Positions 1 to 8,787 of a stretch of DNA of 64,000 bases are shown one piece after another; positions within the stretch are counted from its first letter, which is position 1; every line of letters starts with the position of its first letter. Source of the stretch: CAYLLN01 sp964384375 (lineage in GTDB: Bacteria > Planctomycetota > Planctomycetia > Pirellulales > Pirellulaceae); contig CAYLLN010000002.1 in NCBI GenBank assembly GCA_964384375.1, positions 62,001 through 126,000 of the forward strand. Reading direction: 5' to 3'. A model generated the notes under the pieces. That model was given only the letters and a program-made list of their open reading frames with translations. It did not search any database and was not told where the DNA came from. The translations under genes were made by a program, and so were the position numbers.

Positions 1-38
1 CTACTCCCAGTTGCACGCCCGTAGGTCCAGCCTGTCTG

Positions 39-290
39 TAGGTCCGTCTTGCCGAGGCGGACCTCCGCTGGCCGTCAACATAGCCGCGACCACCGGTCGC
101 GCGAAAGGCGTCAGCCCCCAAAGCCGCGACCATTGGTCGCGTTGTCTTGCCTCCCCGGAAGGGCGAGGCTGCCGCCGAGCCGCCTACTCGTAGGTCCACC
201 CAGCCGGGGCGGACCTCTGCTTCCGGCGAGCGTGGGGCGTCAGCCCCATGAGTTCAAGTAGGTTTGCCCTGCCGGGCCGGACCTCCACTC
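39..290. repeat. Cluster of dispersed palindromic repeats at the left edge
   Basis: No convincing gene is visible in bases 1-875. This part holds at least three degenerate copies of a unit that begins GTAGGTCC and ends GGCGGACCT (about 39-70, 190-220 and 258-288). It also has two palindromes of the CGCGACCA-N-TGGTCGCG type (85-101 with one mismatch, 125-141 perfect) and a GGCGAGGCTGCCGCCGAGCC unit near 164-186. Short open frames here cross the repeats and have no protein-like composition. The same units return further along the window, so this is a repeat-loaded spacer, not a decayed gene. Confidence 0.75.
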
Positions 291-681
291 CTCAAGGTGG
301 CCCACTACCCAAAGCATTCATCTCCTGAACAGCCCCGCGCCAACAACCAACCATTCATACTTTTCGCGCTTTCGTCATCGCGCCCAGGGATATGAATCGC
401 CGTAACTCGCAGCCAGCCAACGTCTTGGCGAATTACTCCCGACACCCCAAGTATGACTTTTATTCCCCGGTCCATGCCTCCCGCGGGCCTTCTGAACATT
501 CCTTAACTAGGGAGTGTTCACCGCTGCCATCCTGTTGCTGGTGCGTCCCGACGGCCCGGCGGGACAGCACATCGGATCTCGTCGCTTGCCCACCAGCGCA
601 CCGTAAATTGCCGCACAGGCGCACCACGACCGTGCCATTCTGGCAGTCGCCACGATTAGTGTACAAAAACTGCAATTCGTG
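291..681. other. Intergenic stretch without a recognisable gene
   Basis: About 390 bases between two repeat clusters. Short open frames exist on both strands, but none shows a domain, signal peptide or sensible start. I see no RNA gene. It could hold the end of a transcription unit from the left or upstream DNA of something outside the window. Confidence 0.5.
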
Positions 682-868
682 TGCCACGCCCGTAGGTCCG
701 CCCTGCCGGGGCGGACCTCTGCTTCCATCGGTCGCTGGATCAACATAGCCGCGACCATTGGTCGCGTTGTATGGGAGATCGACGCTCCCGCCGAGCCGTG
801 GGGCAGGCGTCCCGCCTGCCAAGCCGCACCGCTCCCTCATTCCGCACTCCGCAATCCGAACTCCGCAC
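682..868. repeat. Palindromes plus heptad repeat downstream of the giant pseudopilin-like gene
   Basis: Four elements lie in a row. A perfect 10-bp inverted repeat AGGTCCGCCC (694-703) / GGGCGGACCT (709-718) is followed by CGCGACCATTGGTCGCG at 750-766. Next is an 8-bp stem GGCAGGCG (802-809) / CGCCTGCC (813-820). Last is a 7-bp-period run TCCGCAC TCCGCAA TCCGAAC TCCGCAC at 841-868, ending seven bases before the stop codon of the minus-strand gene that begins at 6374. None is followed by a T-run, so a classical terminator is not supported. Confidence 0.8.
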
Positions 869-875
869 TTCCTCC

Positions 876-3800
876 TCACTCAATCATCCGCCGCAGCTGC
901 ACGCAGTTATCCGTATTCAGCTTTTGCCCATGCACATATCCCACCGGCACGCTCCGGTCGATGATCGAAAAGAACCGATGCCGCCGAATCTCTCCCGAGT
1001 CGGCCCCAATCTCCGGCCCCAGCCGCAACCCATCGGGATGCGCGGCATTCACCACGGTCACGCCCCCCTGCACGTTATCCTCCACCTCGAAATATCCGAT
1101 CGTCATCCACACCGCAAACACGTTCGAATGGGTCGTGAACGTATTCCCCAGCTTCTGCAACGCCTGATAGCGGAAGTAGGCGTTGCGGCGGGCATCCTGG
1201 TGGACTTGCGTCGCCCCCTGATTGTCGAATAGCGGCTGCGTGGCGGTGTCGGGATCGGGCCGCAAGAGCGTCGATTCCACGGGTGTCGCCCGTCGCATCG
1301 GCACTCCGCTGACCGCGATGTTTGGCATCAGGTCCGCGGCATCGCTCGGCCGGAACGGATTGCCAAACAGCGTCGGAATCGGATTGCCCGAGCCATCGGT
1401 CAGGCCGAGTGGCCCGCCCGTGAACCCCCGGCGGCTACGGCTGACCTTGTCCACAAAGGGCTGCGTATTCATCCCCGGGAACTGGCCAATCGCCGAACTC
1501 CACACTTCGCTGTCAAAAATCGTATTGATATTGATCAAGCCCGGATCGCGGAATCGCGACATCTTGTTGAACGGCGGCCGGAACAAGCCCGCCGCGCCAA
1601 AGTTCGCCGGGTTGTACCATCGCTCCGCACCCGTATAAGGCGACGGCACTTCGACATAGTCGAGCAGCCGGTGCCACTGCGGCGAATTGGCGACGGACGC
1701 GTCGCTGTGGAAGAAGTTATTGAGGTGCATGAACGGCGCTCGCAAGTTCTGCGGTTGGCCGTTGTTGTAAACGCTGTTCGCCCCTGCTGGCAGAAAAGTC
1801 CCCAGGCCCGACGAGAACTCGACAAACCGACGCGACGGCGAGCTCGACGGCACCTGCAACAATTCGAACGGATTGGCAAACGGCCGATTCAAATGCACCA
1901 GCCACGGCGCGGTCACTCCCACGGAGGAATCGACCTCGCCCAGATAGCCGGTCATCGCATTGAGCGGCGTTCCCACGGTCGGATTGAGAAACGGCAGCGA
2001 GTGCCGCGTGTTGTCCAGGCTCGGACGGAACCAAAGGCTGGCCGGTCCGGTCGGAACGCCGTTGTCATTAGGGGCATCGGTCCAGGCTGGCCACGGGTTA
2101 ACCGGCGTGACCGGCGCACCTTGCGGAATTCCCCGCTGTCGCGTCGCCCACTTCATATTCGGGCGGCCCATCTGGGGATCGGAGGGGTCCAGATCTGTCA
2201 TGTTGGCCTGGCGGTCCGTGTCCTCCTCGCCCGTGAATACCGTCACGTCGAGCGCCGCCCAATCGACCGTAATGTACGGGTTGCTCGCCGCGTTGTACGG
2301 CAAGAGCGGATTGGCCAGCCGCTGCAAATACATCGACGCCGCGTCGGTGTACGTCCCGGTCTGCGTCATCTGCGCTTCGCCGAGCGGGAAATTGCCGCGA
2401 CTGTCGTACGGCTCATCGGGAAACGTCTTCTGCGGCGTTTCGGGATTGTCGTAGAGGTCAGCCGGAAAATTCCCCATCGCCGGCGGCGGATTCGGCAACG
2501 GTTCGGGATAGTACACGCCGGACAATGGCTCAGTAATGTTTAGACCGATCGACGTAGCCGTTCCCCACACCGCGCCATTGATCGCGTCGGTCGGCGTTCC
2601 TTGCACATTGGCCACGATCGGAATTGCCACACGAATTTGCGTACCAACTCCCTGCGTCGTCACGGTGCCGCTGGTGTCGGTGATCGTCATTCCGCCCGGT
2701 CCAAGCGTCAGGGTTTGCTGCGAGAAATCACCCCAGGCTTGTTCCTCGGCCGGATTCGGCGGCACCGTGGCCGGCGGTCCAACGGTCGCCGGATTGTGCG
2801 AGCCGAGGTACGTGAGCGCACGTGGCCCCACGATCGCATACTGCCCCGGTTCGAGCAGCGGATAAGCATTGAACGTGTTGTCCGCATAGAAGCTGCCGGT
2901 GGCGAGGGGGGACGCGCCGACGGTAGCCGCCAGATTGGCCTGCGTATTGAACCACAGGTAACGCTCGAGCGGCACCGTACCCGGTGGGCCGGTCGGCACA
3001 TTGTTCGTCCAGTTGCCGGCGACCAGGCTCACATCCCGCGGCTGATCAATCGGCGCGGGAGATGTCGCCTCAAACGAGCCACTCTCCAACCGTTCGGCCC
3101 CACCTCCAACCGTCGCCATCACGTTCGGTTTGATAGCATTCGGAAAATCAGCGTTGACGTCGTTATAGCTCAGCTCCGAAAACGCGATTCGCCACACGGG
3201 CCAACCGTCAGGGGCAAGCTTGCCCAGTTCCAATTGGCCACCCGCATTGTACAGCTCGCGCGGCCAACGGGGCTTTTGGTTCGCGAACCCCGCTCCGGCC
3301 CAGTTCCAACCACGCGTGCAATACAGTTCGATAAAGACCGAACCCTCGGGGCGGCGATACTGATCGAGGTCATCGTCCGGATTGGTCGTCGCCGTTCGCA
3401 ACTCTTGATCGCCACCATCGTCGTCGGTATCTCGCACGCGTCGATCATGGAACACCAGCGACTCATTCAGCAGCAGCTCGGGACTCTCCACACCCCAGAC
3501 CAATCGTCGCTCAGGATGCGTGTCGTCAGGAGAGGTTCCGCCCACAATCCCATCCACGATCCAGCCGTTCCAAGGATTGATGTCGTATTCAAACGGCGTC
3601 ATGATCGCGTCGCTGTCGCGGAAATCGACCACATTGACCGCCCATTGCGCGATGCGGCGGATGTACAGCTCTCGCTTCTGCTGTGGTGTCAGAGTTCCTT
3701 CGTGCGGAAAGTTGGCGTTGAAGTTCGTGTTGTCGAAGAACAGCATCACCAGGCAGAACAAATGCCGGGCATAAAGCTGCCGGGCCATCGCCCGGTCGAA

Positions 3801-6374
3801 CGAGTTCACCGCACCGTCGCCGTTCACATCCACGCCGTTCGCGTGCTCGGCGTTGATCCCCGTGAATCCAGTCGGGCCACCCAGCCACGCCGTCTCGCGC
3901 GGTCCGTTATACGGTGCCACGTTGTAAGGGTTGGCGTTGCCCGGATCTGCGAACGATTCCGTTGGGTCGTCGTTCACGAAGTCCCCTGTCGAATCAAATC
4001 CGTCCCCCAGCCAGCGGTTGATGTTGAACTTCCCGCCATGCCGCAATTCCCACGGCACGATTTTGTAGAAATCTTGGGCCACGTTCGTCGAACCGCCGCC
4101 GGTGAGCCGCTGCACGTACAGGTCGAGAATCGTCCTCTGACCCGGCACATTGTTCTCGCGGTTGATCTGCGTGACGGCTGCTGCACCCGAGACGGATGGC
4201 GGCGCGACCGTGCCCGGCACTGGCAGGGATGCGCCGTGCGTTCGGAAACGTTCGCGGTTGTCGTGCGTGCCGTCGATGAAGCCCGGCGCGCTGTTCAGGT
4301 AGCCCGCGGCAGCGACCAGCGGCCGGCTGGGCAGGTACTGCGCATCGGGATCGTGATGCCGCAAGAGCCGCTCCATCTCGACCAACGTGTACGGCGAATC
4401 GGCGTTCGTCAGCTCGCCGGAAAGCGAAATCTCATATGGATTGTCGAGCATTTCGTTGTTCAGGCCCGAGTAGGTGCTGATCGGCTGGCCGCCGTAATCG
4501 AGGACGTACGCCCCGCGCCCCCAGACGTCGGGCGGACTCGAATACCAGTTCCCCTCGCCCGGATAGTTGTTCGGCACGCCGTGCAGTTTCACGATCGAGA
4601 AGCCGTCGCGCTGATTGGGAATGCCCGGACCCGCCGTGTTGCCGGTATCAACCGTCGGGCCAAGGCCGGTCAGATTCGACGCATAACGCTGCCGCAAGAT
4701 GTTCTCGTAAGTGGCAACGTCGGGAACTCCGCCGCTGGAAAAGATGTTGACGAGATTCACCTCCGCCGGGCCGAAGCCGACGCCGCGCGGAAGTTGCGCG
4801 TTGTTGGCCAGGCCGAGCGTCACATTGGTTTGCACCAAATGATTCGGCTGCAGCTGCGCCAGGTTCCCATGCGTGTTCAGGTCGAGCCGCCCGTCCATGT
4901 CCTTGACCAGAATCGCCACCAGCCGCTTGTAGCGCTTGCCGTCGGGCGACGTGACCACCGGCAGGCCTGGATCAATCCAGATGCTGTCGGGCGTTTGATC
5001 GTTGTCGTTGTCCACATCCCACAGATTGGCGACGACGGGAGGTAGCATCATCGGCTGAGGAGCCGGCGCATCCGTCGGATCACGCTTGAGGCCACGCAGA
5101 TGGAGCAGAATGTCCGCATTCGTCGAATCGAACGCTGGATTACTCCCCGTGAAATTCGGATGATCCCACGGCATGGGCCTAAAAATGCAACCTCGCGTGA
5201 TCGAATAGATTCGGTCCAATTGTTCGATGGGAACTGTCGCGTCATCGACCCCCGGTTCCCGGATACCATTGGGACCATAAGGCTGGGAAATGTACTGGTA
5301 CTGGTCGGCGGGCTGATTCACACCGGCGGGAGCCAGGATGCTGTTATTGATGTACGTCAACCAATAATTCACCAGCTCCTGCCGGTGATATGATGGCAGG
5401 ATCGGCAAGTCGTTGTTTGCCGCGTTGTCGGAATTCAACCGCGCGGCGGTTGGCGGGACCATCGCCAAAAACATGTTCTGATAATCGACGGCATCCCACG
5501 ATTCGTCGTGATGCGTGGCATTCAAATACGCATCAACTCCGGCTTGCTGGGCCACCCCGTTCAGGAAAATCTGGCCGCGCGTCGGATCGTAGCCGTTGAA
5601 GTGCGGCAAGAGTGAAACCAGATCGAGTGTCGGCGGCGCGGGAGTAATCGACGCGAAAGACAGGTCGCCGTACTGCGCGTCCATGTTCTCCTGACCGCCG
5701 CCGGCATAGTCATAACCTGCCCCCGGCCCGTTGAACGGCGCGCCGTTGATCGCAAAGTGATTGTTCAGCACCGGCTGGTTGATCGTCTCGTGGGCCGAGT
5801 AGTCGAGTTCGATAATAAACTGGGGCCCGCCAGCCATCGTCGGATCGTACTGCAGGATGCGGGCGCTATAGTTCGCCGCCGGCCCTTCGGTGAACGTCAG
5901 CACGCGGCCGCTGTAGTAATCGAGTATCTCAATGAGCGGCCCACCTTGCGATTGCAAGGCCGTGGGAAGCACCTGAAACGCATATGCCTGGCCCCCCCAG
6001 AAAAAGCCGTTATTGGGAGCAGCCGTCGAAAAGACCTTGGTGTTGTTGGTGGTGTTTCCGTCCGCGTCCGTGTTATAGACCGTGTCGTTCCCATACAAGT
6101 CTCCCAGCAGGCTGTGATACCGCATTGCCGAGCGAGCCGCCGTGTCGTAAAGCAACTGCCCCAGGACCAGGTCGAACTCCTTCTCGGGGAGGTCGCCATA
6201 TTCATTTTGGCGCACTTCGATCTTCGTCGTCTGGAAGTAGTTCGTCGCCAGGATGGCATACGTCACGCCAATCAGCAAAAACAGCGCGAGGAGCGACACG
6301 ACGAGGAGCAGGATCACGCCCCGCTTCCGCTTCCCCTTTGCGGCTGACAACTTGCCGACATTGTTCGACGCCAT
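876..6374 (-). CDS. Giant (1832 aa) GspK-like minor pseudopilin / pilus-tip protein
   Basis: Last gene of the pilus/secretion cluster. The N-terminus is hydrophilic and basic (residues 1-19), then KRG followed by a hydrophobic helix VILLLVVSLLALFLLIGVTYAIL (about 20-43). This is a class III signal layout, but without Glu at +5, as in GspK, which caps type II secretion pseudopili. The remaining roughly 1790 residues should be exported. Near residues 451-490 is an acidic patch (WDVDNDNDQTPDSIWIDPG, then KDMDGRLDLNTHGN), and near 846-858 a dockerin/EF-hand-like loop DVNGDGAVNSFD, both plausible calcium sites. Usual GspK proteins are about 300-400 residues, so this is several-fold longer. The ATG at 6374 is the only sensible start because it precedes the helix directly. 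GspK homology is inferred from helix and position only; a pilus-anchored adhesin is an alternative. Confidence 0.6.
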   Translation of the reverse strand: MASNNVGKLSAAKGKRKRGVILLLVVSLLALFLLIGVTYAILATNYFQTTKIEVRQNEYGDLPEKEFDLVLGQLLYDTAARSAMRYHSLLGDLYGNDTVYNTDADGNTTNNTKVFSTAAPNNGFFWGGQAYAFQVLPTALQSQGGPLIEILDYYSGRVLTFTEGPAANYSARILQYDPTMAGGPQFIIELDYSAHETINQPVLNNHFAINGAPFNGPGAGYDYAGGGQENMDAQYGDLSFASITPAPPTLDLVSLLPHFNGYDPTRGQIFLNGVAQQAGVDAYLNATHHDESWDAVDYQNMFLAMVPPTAARLNSDNAANNDLPILPSYHRQELVNYWLTYINNSILAPAGVNQPADQYQYISQPYGPNGIREPGVDDATVPIEQLDRIYSITRGCIFRPMPWDHPNFTGSNPAFDSTNADILLHLRGLKRDPTDAPAPQPMMLPPVVANLWDVDNDNDQTPDSIWIDPGLPVVTSPDGKRYKRLVAILVKDMDGRLDLNTHGNLAQLQPNHLVQTNVTLGLANNAQLPRGVGFGPAEVNLVNIFSSGGVPDVATYENILRQRYASNLTGLGPTVDTGNTAGPGIPNQRDGFSIVKLHGVPNNYPGEGNWYSSPPDVWGRGAYVLDYGGQPISTYSGLNNEMLDNPYEISLSGELTNADSPYTLVEMERLLRHHDPDAQYLPSRPLVAAAGYLNSAPGFIDGTHDNRERFRTHGASLPVPGTVAPPSVSGAAAVTQINRENNVPGQRTILDLYVQRLTGGGSTNVAQDFYKIVPWELRHGGKFNINRWLGDGFDSTGDFVNDDPTESFADPGNANPYNVAPYNGPRETAWLGGPTGFTGINAEHANGVDVNGDGAVNSFDRAMARQLYARHLFCLVMLFFDNTNFNANFPHEGTLTPQQKRELYIRRIAQWAVNVVDFRDSDAIMTPFEYDINPWNGWIVDGIVGGTSPDDTHPERRLVWGVESPELLLNESLVFHDRRVRDTDDDGGDQELRTATTNPDDDLDQYRRPEGSVFIELYCTRGWNWAGAGFANQKPRWPRELYNAGGQLELGKLAPDGWPVWRIAFSELSYNDVNADFPNAIKPNVMATVGGGAERLESGSFEATSPAPIDQPRDVSLVAGNWTNNVPTGPPGTVPLERYLWFNTQANLAATVGASPLATGSFYADNTFNAYPLLEPGQYAIVGPRALTYLGSHNPATVGPPATVPPNPAEEQAWGDFSQQTLTLGPGGMTITDTSGTVTTQGVGTQIRVAIPIVANVQGTPTDAINGAVWGTATSIGLNITEPLSGVYYPEPLPNPPPAMGNFPADLYDNPETPQKTFPDEPYDSRGNFPLGEAQMTQTGTYTDAASMYLQRLANPLLPYNAASNPYITVDWAALDVTVFTGEEDTDRQANMTDLDPSDPQMGRPNMKWATRQRGIPQGAPVTPVNPWPAWTDAPNDNGVPTGPASLWFRPSLDNTRHSLPFLNPTVGTPLNAMTGYLGEVDSSVGVTAPWLVHLNRPFANPFELLQVPSSSPSRRFVEFSSGLGTFLPAGANSVYNNGQPQNLRAPFMHLNNFFHSDASVANSPQWHRLLDYVEVPSPYTGAERWYNPANFGAAGLFRPPFNKMSRFRDPGLININTIFDSEVWSSAIGQFPGMNTQPFVDKVSRSRRGFTGGPLGLTDGSGNPIPTLFGNPFRPSDAADLMPNIAVSGVPMRRATPVESTLLRPDPDTATQPLFDNQGATQVHQDARRNAYFRYQALQKLGNTFTTHSNVFAVWMTIGYFEVEDNVQGGVTVVNAAHPDGLRLGPEIGADSGEIRRHRFFSIIDRSVPVGYVHGQKLNTDNCVQLRRMIE

Positions 6375-6404
6375 GGCTCTGCTCTCTCTGTTCGCGGAAA
6401 TTGT

Positions 6405-6471
6405 CAGTGGCTAGTGGCTAGTCAAGAAACTATTCCGACCCTCACTGACAACTGACAACTAACAACTGACA
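6405..6471. repeat. 7-bp-period tandem repeats in spacer
   Basis: The 101-bp spacer carries CAGTGGC TAGTGGC TAGTCAA (6405-6425) and ACTGACA ACTGACA ACTAACA ACTGACA (6444-6471). The two arms are partly complementary (GTCAGT against ACTGAC), so the transcript could fold. The second block stops four bases before the stop codon of the neighbouring pseudopilin gene. Confidence 0.85.
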
Positions 6472-6475
6472 AGCC

Positions 6476-7573
6476 TCATTCCAGCCGAATCGTCTTCTCA
6501 TACACGCCGACGACCCCTTCGACGACGACGGCGCGCGGGTTCGTCGCCGTCGTGTCCCAGTCGGAGCCGGCCAGCGTGACGTACCGCTCGTAATTGGTTC
6601 CGTTGTACGTGACCTCGGCTTCGGTATCGCTCACACGGTACCACTTGAACGTGGGAACCAAGGTCGATTGTGCGTTGGAGACGCGCCCCGACAACATCAA
6701 CCAGTCGTTCGGCCGCAGGTTGAGCGCCGCCTCGGTTGCTGCGGTGAGTAGCACCTCGCCGCCGCCGACGCCGCCGCCCGTGAAACCGACGTTCACCGTT
6801 CGTTCGTCGGCCAGGGAAAACGTCGCGGCCCCCTCGTCATAGCCGAAGCTCGTCGGTCGGTCGTAGAACACGACGATCGACAGCACGTAGTTCTCGTTGA
6901 AGGTTGCCGTATAACGTTCGAGCTTCGGTACTACCGTCGCCATCCACGACATGTGACCGTCCGTGAGACGCCGGGCACGTGTGCCAACGACCGAAGGCAA
7001 GTCCTCAAATTCCTGCGTCGGCGCGAGCGAGTTGTCGTCGGGCCGCTGGTAGGTGAGATCATCACTAATGGTGAAGACCGAATCCGCCAGTAGCTTCCCC
7101 ATTGGTTGTGTCGTTGGGCCGTTGTTGCTGACCGTGCAGCGCAGCATGGCTGCTTCACCGGTCGTCGCGTCGTAAGGAAACTGCCTCGCACCAGTACGGC
7201 GTGCCGGAGTAGCGTCATTGGCCGCGATCATCCGCGGATCGATGCAGAATGCGTTGCCATAAACGAATGGCAGCGAAGCCAGCGGCATTCCCGACACCAG
7301 CCGATATTGCGGCGTTCCGTTGGGATCCCAGGCAATCCACGACGACATCCCGCGCCGCATGCCGCGGGCGTCGAATTCGTGAACGCAGGTCATGGCGGCG
7401 ACGGCCGTGGCGTCGTTGATTCGCCCCTTGCGGGCCTGGGAGCTGGCGACGGGGAGCAAGGCCAACGCGCCGAACAGGCCGATCGTCGTCACCAGGATGG
7501 CGAACAGCACCTCGATGAGGCTCACGCCGCGGCGCAACTTGGAACCTGAAACTTGGAACTTGGAACGTTGCAT
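6476..7573 (-). CDS. PilV/GspI-like pseudopilin
   Basis: Product of 365 residues with a type IV prepilin signature KLRRG|VSLIEVLFAILVTTIGLFGALALLPVAS: basic leader, Gly at -1, Glu at +5 and a hydrophobic helix. This would be cut by prepilin peptidase and assembled into a pilus or pseudopilus. The GV-SLIEVL opening matches the PilV/GspI class. The ATG at 7573 is chosen because its A is also the last base of the TGA of the upstream gene (TGATG), which points to translational coupling; a longer frame to 7651 adds only an Arg/Pro-rich tail overlapping that gene. The globular part is about 330 residues, well above the usual size. Leader residues 2-13 are encoded by a 7-bp tandem repeat. Confidence 0.8.
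   Translation of the reverse strand: MQRSKFQVSGSKLRRGVSLIEVLFAILVTTIGLFGALALLPVASSQARKGRINDATAVAAMTCVHEFDARGMRRGMSSWIAWDPNGTPQYRLVSGMPLASLPFVYGNAFCIDPRMIAANDATPARRTGARQFPYDATTGEAAMLRCTVSNNGPTTQPMGKLLADSVFTISDDLTYQRPDDNSLAPTQEFEDLPSVVGTRARRLTDGHMSWMATVVPKLERYTATFNENYVLSIVVFYDRPTSFGYDEGAATFSLADERTVNVGFTGGGVGGGEVLLTAATEAALNLRPNDWLMLSGRVSNAQSTLVPTFKWYRVSDTEAEVTYNGTNYERYVTLAGSDWDTTATNPRAVVVEGVVGVYEKTIRLE
7536..7570. repeat. Heptad repeat translated as prepilin leader
   Basis: AACTTGG AACCTGA AACTTGG AACTTGG AACGTTG, five exact 7-bp steps, lies inside the coding sequence directly after the start codon of the PilV-like gene. It is read as QRSKFQVSGSKL on the minus strand. Confidence 0.9.
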
Positions 7574-8787
7574 CACTGGCCTCCCGTCAATTCGCGGCCG
7601 GTGGCCAGGGCCCGGCATTCTTCGAGGAACTCGGCCCGGTCGGCCCCCCACGGATCGGCACTGTGATTGGCGTGATCCACGTCGGGGAAGTTTTCGCTGG
7701 TCGTGATCGAGCCATTCAGCCGGCCGACGCTGACCCAGAAGTTGTTGGGATCGCCGAGGTTCGAGTTGGCGGCGGTGATCGGCACTCCCGTCACATCCTG
7801 AGCCACCTTCTCCACGCGACCGATGAGAAAGTGCAGCGTTCCCAGGGGCGCATCACCGAAACCGCCGTCGAGCGAGACGCTTTTCACCGAGCCACCCGGC
7901 TCAAACAACAGCACGAGGCGGTTGTTGGCCGCGCCGAACTGCGTGCCGGTCGGTCCGTAACCGCTGTATTCGATGTCGATGCAGGTGCCTGCGGAAAGCT
8001 CCAGCGGATTGCCAACGCGCCGCGGCTGGCGAAGTATTTGATAGCGAAAGCCGTAGGACGCTCCGTTGCCAGCACCGGGGGGCTGCACGGAACTGGACGT
8101 TGGTCCGACGTAATAGAAGCGACTGGGATCGGGGTATGTCGCATTGCCGGTCAGCCCGCGAACGCAGCCGTACCAATCTCCCTTGAAATCGAACCGGACC
8201 ATGAACGCTTCGCCCGGCTCGATGAGATTCTGCAGGTAAACAATTTCGTTGTTATCGGTGTCGATTCGACCGTCGGGCGGGCCGGGCAGCACGTCCGTGC
8301 CGGTTAGCGGAACGAATTGAAATGGATCGTTCGTGGGATCAGGTTCGCGGCGAATGATCGCCCGCGACGACGTGGTGCTGCCGGAATACGGCGCCTGCAC
8401 CTCGGCCAGATAAATGCGGGTGACCTGGCGGACGAAGTTGCCGGGCGAGTCCACGTGTCCCACCGGCGCGTCGTATTCCATCCACAAACCGAACGGGCGG
8501 TTGTTGCGGGCGGCATAGGCGCGGGCCATCGCCAGGTGGCCGTTGAGCTGGCGACTTGCCTCGCGGGTCCGGTTGCTCTCCATCACGCTCTTGGCCACCG
8601 GCAGCGCTGCCGCGATGAGGATCAGGATGATCATCACCACGACGAGGAGCTCGACGAGCGTGTAGCCCGCGCGGGGCTGGATTGGCCCCAATGTCGCCGT
8701 TCGCTCCGCGAACGGGCGTGCTTCCCGACGTTCGTTCGCGGAGCGAACGACGACAATCGAGCGGTCGTATTGGCAAGTGCTAAGCAT
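7573..8787 (-). CDS. GspH-like pseudopilin
   Basis: Product of 404 residues. After a 42-residue leader comes RAG|YTLVELLVVVMIILILIAAALPVAKSVMESNRTREASRQL, a textbook prepilin site with Gly at -1 and Glu at +5, followed by a GspH-like first helix and a segment matching the usual GspH pattern of assembly then ARAYAARNN. The start ATG at 8787 overlaps the TAA of the upstream gene (TAATG), so the genes are coupled. The leader is unusually long because residues about 13-30 are encoded by a 17-bp inverted repeat. The mature domain contains many Gly/Pro/Asn turns and is about twice the length of typical GspH. It is the third pseudopilin of the cluster. Confidence 0.78.
   Translation of the reverse strand: MLSTCQYDRSIVVVRSANERREARPFAERTATLGPIQPRAGYTLVELLVVVMIILILIAAALPVAKSVMESNRTREASRQLNGHLAMARAYAARNNRPFGLWMEYDAPVGHVDSPGNFVRQVTRIYLAEVQAPYSGSTTSSRAIIRREPDPTNDPFQFVPLTGTDVLPGPPDGRIDTDNNEIVYLQNLIEPGEAFMVRFDFKGDWYGCVRGLTGNATYPDPSRFYYVGPTSSSVQPPGAGNGASYGFRYQILRQPRRVGNPLELSAGTCIDIEYSGYGPTGTQFGAANNRLVLLFEPGGSVKSVSLDGGFGDAPLGTLHFLIGRVEKVAQDVTGVPITAANSNLGDPNNFWVSVGRLNGSITTSENFPDVDHANHSADPWGADRAEFLEECRALATGRELTGGQ
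8698..8749. repeat. 17-bp perfect inverted repeat inside the gspH-like leader
   Basis: CGTTCGCTCCGCGAACG (8698-8714) and its exact reverse complement CGTTCGCGGAGCGAACG (8733-8749) are separated by 18 bp. Both arms are translated as part of the long leader peptide (VVRSANERRE and PFAERTAT). Confidence 0.9.

Noticed and set aside
841..868. Tandem 7-bp repeats considered as a CRISPR array or phage-type minisatellite
   Set aside because: Units are far shorter than CRISPR repeats, there are no spacers, and no cas gene is present.
2601..5045. An 814-codon open frame on the plus strand opposite the giant pseudopilin-like gene
   Set aside because: It is antisense to a gene with a clear signal and protein-like composition; its translation is Arg/His-rich with no domain, a normal GC-rich shadow.
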